A DNA stretch of 31,229 nucleotides from Bacteriovorax stolpii (GTDB taxonomy: Bacteria > Bdellovibrionota > Bacteriovoracia > Bacteriovoracales > Bacteriovoracaceae). The stretch covers positions 1 through 31,229 of the forward strand of contig CAMDDI010000002.1 in assembly GCA_945890905.1 (NCBI GenBank), written 5' to 3'. Within the stretch, counting starts at the first letter, position 1. Every line of letters begins with the position of its first letter. Below are positions 25,002 to 31,229 of the stretch, piece after piece. A program made the position numbers and the translations under genes. Under the pieces are notes generated by a model that had not been told where the DNA came from, searched no databases, and saw only the letters and a program-made list of their open reading frames with translations.

Positions 25002-25192
25002 GGAGCCTATAATTCTAGGATAGTCATTTTTTATGAGCTCATCATACCCAGAAAGAAGATTCTTAAAAGACCTTCAAGCCTGACTCTTAAGCTCGGAGAA
25101 TTCTCATAACAATTCTTACATTCACCACATTGAATTGACTTCAAGCTCTTGAGACTCGAACCTTTATGGATATCAATTCTGTAGGAGTATTA

Positions 25193-26053
25193 ATGAAGAG
25201 TTTTTATGTATTCAGTCTTTTCATTTTAGCGTCTCTCAATGCTTGGGCCGACGATTATGATAAAATTGTGGCCCGTCTGCAAGAGATGGATCAAAAACCT
25301 AACACAGCACTCTTTACTCTCGGACAAAACGATCAAGGCCGAGACATCCTGGGAATTGTTTTAGGCGATACTTCCAGGGCGATCACAAAACATTTAGTAG
25401 TAGGAACTCATCACGGAAATGAGCGGGCCGCTGCGGATTTGCCATTTTATTTTATTGAAGAAATTCTTCCGCAATTATCAGAAGACACTGTGATTTATGT
25501 TGTTCCGGTTTTAAACATCACTGGTTATAACAGAAGCCGCCGAGAAGAAACTGGATCTGACAATAAACCTCACGACGCTAACCGAGATTATGAAGACGCC
25601 TGTAAACCAAAAGCAGACTTTCAACTTAAAAGTACCTTGCTTGCTGCTGAGTTTATGGAAAAAGAAAATATTATAGCTGCTGTTTCATTACATGGATATG
25701 TTGGAACTTTCACTTATCCATGGGGTACTTCAATGACAGATTATAAAACTGTTGATGATGTCTACATGGAAGACTGGGCGAAAAAAGCCGCGGCCCATAA
25801 CGGTTACAAGACAGGTACCCACGGCGGAGCAATTTATCCGGCCATAGGATCCTTTGAAGACTATGCCTATTTTAAAATGGGTGTGTGGTCTTACTTACTT
25901 GAAATCAAAAGTCCGCAATCAGATCTGCGCAAAGATGCTAAAACTCTCGTAGAATTTTTCAAACAGGTTCCTAGAGAGCGCTCAAAGAATGTGGGTCAGC
26001 GTTTAAACTGTGTAAAAAGAATTCTGAATACTTCTGAATTGTCTCGTCCGTAG
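25193..26053 (+). CDS. Secreted M14-family zinc carboxypeptidase
   Basis: A longer frame starts at 25166, but the ATG at 25193 has AGGAG 5 bases upstream and gives a signal peptide (MKSFYVFSLFILASLNAWA). The 286-residue product keeps the M14 zinc ligands H74 and E77 (GTHHGNER) and H167 (VSLHGYVG), the Asn-Arg pair (DANRDY, N130-R131) and catalytic Glu237 (YLLEIKS). It is short for an M14 enzyme. Periplasmic or secreted peptidase or amidase; peptidoglycan or peptide substrates are both possible. It has the same secreted-hydrolase character as the SGNH gene that follows. Confidence 0.88.
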   Translation: MKSFYVFSLFILASLNAWADDYDKIVARLQEMDQKPNTALFTLGQNDQGRDILGIVLGDTSRAITKHLVVGTHHGNERAAADLPFYFIEEILPQLSEDTVIYVVPVLNITGYNRSRREETGSDNKPHDANRDYEDACKPKADFQLKSTLLAAEFMEKENIIAAVSLHGYVGTFTYPWGTSMTDYKTVDDVYMEDWAKKAAAHNGYKTGTHGGAIYPAIGSFEDYAYFKMGVWSYLLEIKSPQSDLRKDAKTLVEFFKQVPRERSKNVGQRLNCVKRILNTSELSRP

Positions 26054-26118
26054 TAGTTATTCGCCATTGGCCGCTGTGCCCGAATTGACATGGAAAGATA
26101 TAACTTCAAGAGAGATTT

Positions 26119-26841
26119 ATGTTCATTTTGGCCACACTTCTTTTTGTTTTGGGAGCTTCTGCTCAGACTCTGGATAACGGAATTCAAGACGCTCCTTGCA
26201 AATATCCCATTCCAGAAGAAGTGGTACTCAAAGTTGATTTCGCACGCTTTTGTAAATACGAGCTTCAAAACACCACTCTCCCCGCTCCAACGAATCACCG
26301 TGTAGTTTATTTCGGAGACTCAATCACTGAAGGATGGCTTAAGCGCATCGTAGGAATTTCAAAAGATGATGTGATTAATCGCGGAGTTGGTGGTCAGACT
26401 TCTACCCAGATGCTCATTCGTTTTCGCGCCGATGTCCTTAACCTTAAACCAAAAATTGTTCACATCATGACCGGCACCAACGATATCGCTGGAAATACTG
26501 GCCCCACCTCTTATAACAGAATTAAAGAGGCCATCATGAGTATGTGTGAGCAGGCCAGATCACGAGGCATTCGTGTGATCTTGGGTTCCATTGCTCCGGC
26601 CAAAATTTTTCCTTGGAACACAAAGGTAAATCCAATCCCGCATATCCGCACTCTGAATAAATGGATTAAAGAATATGCCGCTCAAGAAGGTTATGTTTAC
26701 GCAGATTATTACTCACAATTAGTAGACCGTGAGGGTGGATTTGAATCTCGTCTAACTTTTGATGGGGTTCATCCCAATTCTGATGGTTACACAGTCATGG
26801 GATCCGTAGCAGCAGATGCAATCAAGCGGGCCAATCAATAA
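26119..26841 (+). CDS. Secreted SGNH/GDSL-family hydrolase
   Basis: 240 residues. Short signal peptide (MFILATLLFVLGASAQ). Block I is YFGDSITEG with S68; block II has G89-G91-G92; block III is GTND with N121; block V is DGVHPN with D215 and H218. These give the complete SGNH esterase set. Members deacetylate sugars or cleave acyl esters, including on peptidoglycan or xylan. Gene 65 bp after the M14 peptidase, perhaps co-expressed. It ends directly against the slyX stop. Confidence 0.92.
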   Translation: MFILATLLFVLGASAQTLDNGIQDAPCKYPIPEEVVLKVDFARFCKYELQNTTLPAPTNHRVVYFGDSITEGWLKRIVGISKDDVINRGVGGQTSTQMLIRFRADVLNLKPKIVHIMTGTNDIAGNTGPTSYNRIKEAIMSMCEQARSRGIRVILGSIAPAKIFPWNTKVNPIPHIRTLNKWIKEYAAQEGYVYADYYSQLVDREGGFESRLTFDGVHPNSDGYTVMGSVAADAIKRANQ

Positions 26842-27060
26842 TTAATAGTGGGGTGGCTTATCATCACTTAGAGTACGACTTGCATCCACTCCGTTAGAAG
26901 CATTGGCGTTTCTTTTAAGATCTAATATTTCTTTTTCCAAGCGATCAATGGTTTTCTCTTGAAGTGTGACCACTTGATTGAGTTTTTCAAGAAAATCATC
27001 TTGATGGGCAAATTTGATTTCCAAATTAATTATCCGAGTATTGAGGCTATCTTCAGTCAT
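26842..27060 (-). CDS. slyX: SlyX family protein
   Basis: 72 residues. A coiled-coil heptad region (INLEIKFAHQDDFLEKLNQVV...IDRLEKEILDLK) and the hallmark C-terminal DDKPPHY of SlyX. Function unknown. Tail to tail with the SGNH gene (no gap). Confidence 0.9.
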   Translation of the reverse strand: MTEDSLNTRIINLEIKFAHQDDFLEKLNQVVTLQEKTIDRLEKEILDLKRNANASNGVDASRTLSDDKPPHY

Positions 27061-27139
27061 GGTACTACTTATATAACAAATTCAAACATCACTCACTAAA
27101 AATCTGGACCCCAAAATAGGTTATCTATAAAATGGATTG

Positions 27140-27607
27140 ATGAAGTTCTTATTCACATTTTTACTACTTGTGATCTCTCACCCTGGGAAATCTGAGGACT
27201 TGCAGCTTCATCCTTTTTCCACTGATTACTGTACCTTCTACCCAGAAGGAACACCCAGCAACCCAACCATTTGGAAGCACTGCTGTTTAATTCATGACAT
27301 GACCTTATGGGCAGGTGGTGTGGCCACGGAAAGACATGAAGCCGATTTGGAGCTCAAGCGCTGTGTTGCGGCCACAGGTCAGAGAGTTCAATCAAAACTC
27401 ATTTATTTTGGCATCCGGGCCGGCAACTACTCCCCGATTAAGTTTCCAAATATGGTTTGGAATAATGGCTGGCGTGAGCGGCCAATGTTCCAGGCCCTGA
27501 CTGCTCAAGATATTGATCAAATAGAAAGCAAACTTTTCTCAAGCTATGATTATATTTCAAATGATATTAAGACAGACTTTATTCTGATGCTCAGAAATCG
27601 GCTATAA
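27140..27607 (+). CDS. Secreted phospholipase A2-like protein
   Basis: 155 residues from the ATG at 27140 (a TTG 3 bases earlier is also open). Signal peptide MKFLFTFLLLVISHPGKS. The segment WKHCCLIHDMTLWAGG matches the CCxxHD core of phospholipase A2 enzymes (C48, C49, H52, D53), with a downstream ADLELKRC helix. The calcium loop is not clear. Function as a lipase is plausible for a secreted protein but unproven; many bacterial proteins of this type are uncharacterised. Divergent from slyX. Confidence 0.7.
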   Translation: MKFLFTFLLLVISHPGKSEDLQLHPFSTDYCTFYPEGTPSNPTIWKHCCLIHDMTLWAGGVATERHEADLELKRCVAATGQRVQSKLIYFGIRAGNYSPIKFPNMVWNNGWRERPMFQALTAQDIDQIESKLFSSYDYISNDIKTDFILMLRNRL

Positions 27608-27621
27608 ATACGGGCTCACTG

Positions 27622-28416
27622 TTAAGGAGAATAAGTTATCTTATAGAGAAACAGTCCAGTAGAATGGGCCACTTTCCAAAGTCGTTTTTCTTTTGCTGGA
27701 CCTTCAATTAAAGTTAAAAACTCATCTTGAGTAAGTCGTCCACTTCCTACCATCCACAGAGCACTCATCAGGTGCCGTACCATTTGTTTCAAAAATCCCT
27801 TGCCCACAATTTTGAATTGATAACATTGAGAAAGGTCTTGAGGTACTTCAAAAAGACATGAAGAGAATATTGTCGAAGGATCAATTTCAGATAACTCACA
27901 ATGTATTATTTCACGAATGGTCGTCTTCACATTACTACCTGCTGAACAAAAGTTATGAAAATCATGTAGACCTACAATTTTTTCCGCGCAAGACTTCATG
28001 GCCGCAATATTTAATGGATAAGGATTATTAGCAATATACTTTCTATCCTTTGTATTGAGCTTCTTGGTGTTGGTAAAAAAATAACGATACTCTTTTGAGA
28101 GGCTATCTGTGACAGGTCTAAAGGTACTTTTACATGGAAGAAGATTAAGACAGCGAATTGGCGGAGGCAAAATACTATTGAGCTTATAAAGAAGAGGTAC
28201 ACAATCAATCGAAGCTGCCGAAGTTATTCTTACTACCTGCTCAAAGGCATGAACTCCCGTATCGGTACGGGATGATCCCATGGTGGTGAGCTTTCCCTCA
28301 ATAAGTTTCTCTAGGGCCAGATTAAAATCATTTTGAATACTTGGAATATCTTTTTGCCATTGGAATCCAAAATAAAGAGAACCGTCGTATTGTAAGGTGG
28401 CCTTGTAATAATTCAT
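27622..28416 (-). CDS. truA: tRNA pseudouridine synthase A
   Basis: 264 residues. The N-terminal YDGSLYFGFQWQ and the catalytic GSSRTDTGVHA (D52) are classic for TruA. The middle SKEYRYFF and the C-terminal FLKQMVRHLM, which positions the tRNA, are present. Converts U38-40 in the anticodon arm. Divergent from the globin gene. Confidence 0.95.
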   Translation of the reverse strand: MNYYKATLQYDGSLYFGFQWQKDIPSIQNDFNLALEKLIEGKLTTMGSSRTDTGVHAFEQVVRITSAASIDCVPLLYKLNSILPPPIRCLNLLPCKSTFRPVTDSLSKEYRYFFTNTKKLNTKDRKYIANNPYPLNIAAMKSCAEKIVGLHDFHNFCSAGSNVKTTIREIIHCELSEIDPSTIFSSCLFEVPQDLSQCYQFKIVGKGFLKQMVRHLMSALWMVGSGRLTQDEFLTLIEGPAKEKRLWKVAHSTGLFLYKITYSP

Positions 28417-28492
28417 GAGTAAATCATTATACCATCATCAGATGTGTTGAGTTAAGCTGATTTTATCGACAGAAAGCTATAAGCATTTTCTA

Positions 28493-28506
28493 GGTCATTC
28501 ATGACC
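28493..28506. promoter_or_regulatory. Palindrome upstream of the globin gene
   Basis: GGTCAT TC ATGACC, a perfect 6-bp inverted repeat with 2-base spacer, 42 bases before the globin ATG in the 131-bp truA-globin gap. It could be a repressor site; no known regulator motif recognised. Confidence 0.35.
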
Positions 28507-28547
28507 AAAATCATAGTTTTAAAAGCTCTTTTGGTTTGTAATTAGGT

Positions 28548-28985
28548 ATGACCCGTATTCGAAAGAAAACCTGGAATCAAAAAGTAAAAATCGTACATGA
28601 TAGCTTCCTTCGCTCATCAAGTCATCCCTCGTTTGCCAGTGACTTTTACGAGAATCTATTTTTTCTAAATCCTAAAATTAAAGACAACTTCAAAAATACT
28701 GACTTCGAGCATCAGCACAAAGCTATCTTGCATGGGATGGAATTTCTGATGAACTTCCTAGATGGTTCAAATGAGCACGCCCGTGCTCAAGTGTTAAGAA
28801 TTGCCAGGAGTCATTCGCAATCGGGGATGGCCATTCATCCACACTTCTACTCGTATTGGATTGAGGCCTTAATAATGACCTCAAAGAAGCTAGATCACCT
28901 TTGGTACGACGATCTTGAATATTACTGGCGAGAGGTCATTAATTTGCCTGTGAGCTTTATTATCTCCCAGTACTATAAATCTTAG
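28548..28985 (+). CDS. Single-domain bacterial globin
   Basis: 145 residues. The helical order and lengths fit a globin: FYENLFFLNPKIKDNF supplies the B-C helices with Phe48 at CD1, and residues 55-57 (HQH) lie near the distal E7 site. ARSHSQSGMAIHPHFYSYW holds the likely proximal His89 and a downstream Tyr. There is no reductase domain. It probably binds O2 or NO. Ends 5 bases before the CBS gene stop. Confidence 0.75.
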   Translation: MTRIRKKTWNQKVKIVHDSFLRSSSHPSFASDFYENLFFLNPKIKDNFKNTDFEHQHKAILHGMEFLMNFLDGSNEHARAQVLRIARSHSQSGMAIHPHFYSYWIEALIMTSKKLDHLWYDDLEYYWREVINLPVSFIISQYYKS

Positions 28986-28989
28986 ATAA

Positions 28990-29604
28990 TCAGCCTTTGC
29001 CGAGAAAGGCCGTGGTCTCCACCACATACTTTAAGATGTCACTTTGAGTTACAATTCCGACTAAAACGTTATTTGAATTCACGATGGGCAGAGCGTTTAT
29101 TTTTTCTTGCAAAAAGATGATTGCAACCTCATTTAAGCTCACGTGGTCATTGGCCATGATAACTTTTTTATTCATGATTTCACGACATGTTCTATTTTCA
29201 AGGGGTCCATTAAGCTCCCGATCTGAAATCATCCCAATGATCATTTTTTCAGAATTAACCACTGGGAGATGTCGGTAACCATATTTGTTGAGAGTCTCTT
29301 TGGCCATCTCAGCTGCAGAATCGGCCTGGATCATATTCACAGGTGTGCTCATGATATCTCTCACGTAGAAGCGCTTTCTCGTCTCATCAAATTTTCTATT
29401 AGAATCTTTGTAAGCCGATATTTTTCTTTGCACCGGCAAACTTGCCTGGTCGCTCCTGTGCTCATTTTCTCCCAATATTTTTTTAAATTCCGAAGACTGC
29501 TCCACCTGAGATAAATTTGAAACAGAATGGACATAATTAGTCACAGGTTTCGCTGATGAGACGAAGGGTGAAAGTTGACCATTAATGGAGATAAGAAATG
29601 CCAT
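28990..29604 (-). CDS. CBS-pair protein
   Basis: 204 residues. Residues 1-80 are polar and probably disordered. Two CBS repeats follow: VRDIMSTPVNMIQAD...HLPVVNSEKMIIGMISDREL and CREIMNKKVIMAND...ALPIVNSNNVLVGIVTQSDIL. Adenosyl-ligand sensing is typical. No attached effector domain. Confidence 0.9.
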   Translation of the reverse strand: MAFLISINGQLSPFVSSAKPVTNYVHSVSNLSQVEQSSEFKKILGENEHRSDQASLPVQRKISAYKDSNRKFDETRKRFYVRDIMSTPVNMIQADSAAEMAKETLNKYGYRHLPVVNSEKMIIGMISDRELNGPLENRTCREIMNKKVIMANDHVSLNEVAIIFLQEKINALPIVNSNNVLVGIVTQSDILKYVVETTAFLGKG

Positions 29605-29637
29605 ATCATATTCTAAGTGGACGTATTGTTGATTGAC

Positions 29638-29910
29638 ATGACGAAAATCAGTTTTAAAGCACTCTTTCTGAAAATTTCATTTATCCAATCTCAAAGAATG
29701 ACCTTCGGTCTCTCTTTTAAAAGTAAATCTTCAGCGCTTTTTGTCGGTTTCGTTGAAATTAACGAGGTTGTCTTATTTAAGCGAAAAGGGAAGCTGGAAA
29801 AATTTTTCCTCGGCTCAGTCACACGAGGATTTATGGAAAGCTATTCAGGCAACCTTCTCATCTTGCCTTTATTTAAATCCAGGTACGAACTTTGCCTATC
29901 CACTCTTTAG
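29638..29910 (+). pseudogene. Doubtful ORF, possibly a frameshifted gene remnant
   Basis: 90 residues from an ATG at 29638 (no ribosome binding site) in the gap between CBS and YfdX-like genes. The frame at 29741 continues with a coding-like stretch (SAQSHEDLWKAIQATF, ending 29929). Together they suggest a gene broken by a shift, or two chance frames. Confidence 0.25.
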
Positions 29911-30757
29911 TCTTGGACTTTACTTTTAACCAAGGTCCGGGAGCTTTCTCGTCCAGATTTTTTGTCAGAAGTGCGATTTCGCTCATAAGTTCTTTGGCCG
30001 CCAGATTGCTCTTCTTCAAAACTTTCTCTTTCTCCAATCGCTTCAACTCATCTTGGGCCCTGCGAAGTGTATAGCGCGCACTCTTATAGCTTGATTTATT
30101 CATGAACTCCCGAGCAAGGACCAGATTGGCCCAGACAGAAAGCAGAGGATCTTTAACTTTCTCTTCAGAAACTAACATTCCTGCATATAGTTTATCCAAA
30201 GTAAGTGAAGCCTCATTGAATTGATCATTTTCAACTTGTTCTTGGGCAGAGTTCATGAGTTTCATCGCTGAAATCATTTCGAGCTTAACCACTCGGTGTA
30301 CAATTGACATATTTTTTATCTTTACTTTTTCCAATTTGCCCATAGTGAGATCATCTAGCTCCCCTTCAAATCCTTCCCCGATCAAAACAGGAATATAAAT
30401 TTGTGTGTCACCACTTCCCATTTCAAAAGTCACTCGTCCAAAAGGCAGGCTCAACTCTTGAGATTGATTAATCTTCTCCTTCAAAAGGAAGCTGGCCTCA
30501 GCTTTAGCCGTTTGCAAATGATTAAGAGCAGAAGTCTTGAGCTTGAATTCAAGTGATTGTTGGGCCAGGGTTAGATGTCCGATCATCTTCTGCGCACTTT
30601 CAGAAGCTGCTCGCTCCACTGTACCAAAAAGCTTAAATCTCTCTTCAAGTGGGAGAATGGGTTCACCAAGTTCATCAATGGCAAATACTCTCCCCTGAGT
30701 CAGAGCTGCCATTAGTAAGACTAAAGTATACAATGATAACTTTATTTTCATGTTCAT
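29873..30757 (-). CDS. Secreted YfdX-like helical protein
   Basis: 294 residues with a signal peptide (LSLYTLVLLMAALTQGRVFA). The helical pairs (SALNHLQTAKAEASFLL; EASLTLDKLYAGMLV; SARYTLRRAQDELKRL) and the central IYIPVLI strand follow the order of the YfdX family, periplasmic proteins of unknown molecular function that in Enterobacteria are acid-stress linked. Good AAGGAA ribosome binding site. 28 bp after the UspA-like gene, so likely co-transcribed. Confidence 0.6.
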   Translation of the reverse strand: MNMKIKLSLYTLVLLMAALTQGRVFAIDELGEPILPLEERFKLFGTVERAASESAQKMIGHLTLAQQSLEFKLKTSALNHLQTAKAEASFLLKEKINQSQELSLPFGRVTFEMGSGDTQIYIPVLIGEGFEGELDDLTMGKLEKVKIKNMSIVHRVVKLEMISAMKLMNSAQEQVENDQFNEASLTLDKLYAGMLVSEEKVKDPLLSVWANLVLAREFMNKSSYKSARYTLRRAQDELKRLEKEKVLKKSNLAAKELMSEIALLTKNLDEKAPGPWLKVKSKTKEWIGKVRTWI

Positions 30758-30785
30758 ATTATTCCTTACTATTTTCAGGTTAAAA

Positions 30786-31229
30786 TCAAAGCTTATATTT
30801 CAATAAAATCATATTACAGGTCGTATGCTTATTTACGTATTGTGCGAATGAACTTTCAAAGATCCCATGTTTTTCCTTGGTAGGTATAATGACGAGATCC
30901 GCCTTCACTTCATTTACATATTCACAAAACTTTCCTTTAGGATAATCACTGAATAGGACCTTGTGAACAACCTTGCCATCGAAATTCTTTTGTAGATTTC
31001 TATCACTGACAGAAGCGAGAAGGACTAAACCCGATTGTTCAATGACCCCACGATCTGACATAATAGGATAGACCAGAGGTACTTCTCCGAGTCCGAAAGA
31101 ATTGGTGATGGTTCTAAACACATGCACAAAATGAATTTCACTTTGCGCCGTAAAATCCATCTCTTTGAGAGGCCTTAAAAGCTCGGTTAACTGATCAGAA
31201 AATTCCACGGCCACAATGATCTTTCTTCC
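30786..31229 (-). CDS. Universal stress protein family, C-terminal part (start outside window)
   Basis: The frame runs off the right edge as GRKIIVAVEFSD, the start of a UspA domain, so the true start is upstream. The rest has alternating beta-alpha pattern (FVHVFRTITNSFG, ADLVIIPTKEKHG, CNMILLK). The last motif is close to the usual G-x9-S-V-x-N-x(2)-V ending but is Q-Y-V-N-K-H-T, so ATP binding is doubtful. Confidence 0.7.
   Translation of the reverse strand, partial: GRKIIVAVEFSDQLTELLRPLKEMDFTAQSEIHFVHVFRTITNSFGLGEVPLVYPIMSDRGVIEQSGLVLLASVSDRNLQKNFDGKVVHKVLFSDYPKGKFCEYVNEVKADLVIIPTKEKHGIFESSFAQYVNKHTTCNMILLKYKL

Noticed and set aside
29892..30074. Plus-strand frame with GPGAFSS resembling the TsaB glycine motif
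   Set aside because: It lies antisense to the well-supported YfdX-like gene; the match is probably chance.

Overview
This window (about 31.2 kb, AT-rich with tightly packed genes on both strands) looks like chromosomal DNA of a free-living or predatory Gram-negative bacterium. The best guess is Bdellovibrionota, Bacteriovorax/Peredibacter-like. That placement is an inference. It rests on a DUF222-like HNH endonuclease of a type common in that group, many secreted hydrolases, degenerate receiver proteins and odd pilin-like proteins; no marker gene here settles it. No tRNA, rRNA, insertion sequence, phage gene or CRISPR array was seen.

Layout. 1-6.7 kb: the end of a membrane PH-like protein, an HNH endonuclease, then the sucA-sucB-lpdA operon (minus strand) for the complete 2-oxoglutarate dehydrogenase complex. 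6.8-9.8 kb: a secreted protein of unknown function, a carboxylesterase, a Pro/Ala-rich coiled protein and a receiver-like protein. 10-11.7 kb: a secreted diheme c-type cytochrome related to the RoxA/MauG group. 11.65-19 kb: a pilin-like locus. An FHA membrane protein and two minor-pilin-like proteins lie on the minus strand. Divergent from them is a 1335-residue pilin-like protein that carries two tandem 142-residue bacterial intein-like (BIL/Hint) domains inside cysteine-rich repeats. 19-22.5 kb: a GNAT/C39-peptidase fusion, divergent from a RimK-like ATP-grasp ligase and an aspartoacylase-family hydrolase whose genes overlap by 4 bp. 22.7-24.8 kb: a small lipoprotein, a 37-residue Lys-rich protein and a receiver-TPR protein. 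25-31.2 kb: secreted M14 peptidase, secreted SGNH esterase, SlyX, secreted PLA2-like protein, TruA, a globin, a CBS-pair protein, a YfdX-like secreted protein and the 3' part of a UspA-family gene.

How it fits together. The suc operon is housekeeping TCA metabolism. The pilin-like locus is the most unusual part: three proteins share a prepilin leader and a C-terminal Cys/Trp-Asp domain, and the largest should be able to cut itself (or splice inefficiently) at two sites. The ATP-grasp/GNAT-C39/aspartoacylase cluster looks like a peptide- or amide-modification system in which one part adds and others cleave. The M14 peptidase, SGNH esterase, PLA2-like protein and diheme cytochrome make up a notable secreted enzyme repertoire, consistent with degrading polymers or prey. 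Many neighbouring genes end tail to tail with stop codons overlapping or a few bases apart.
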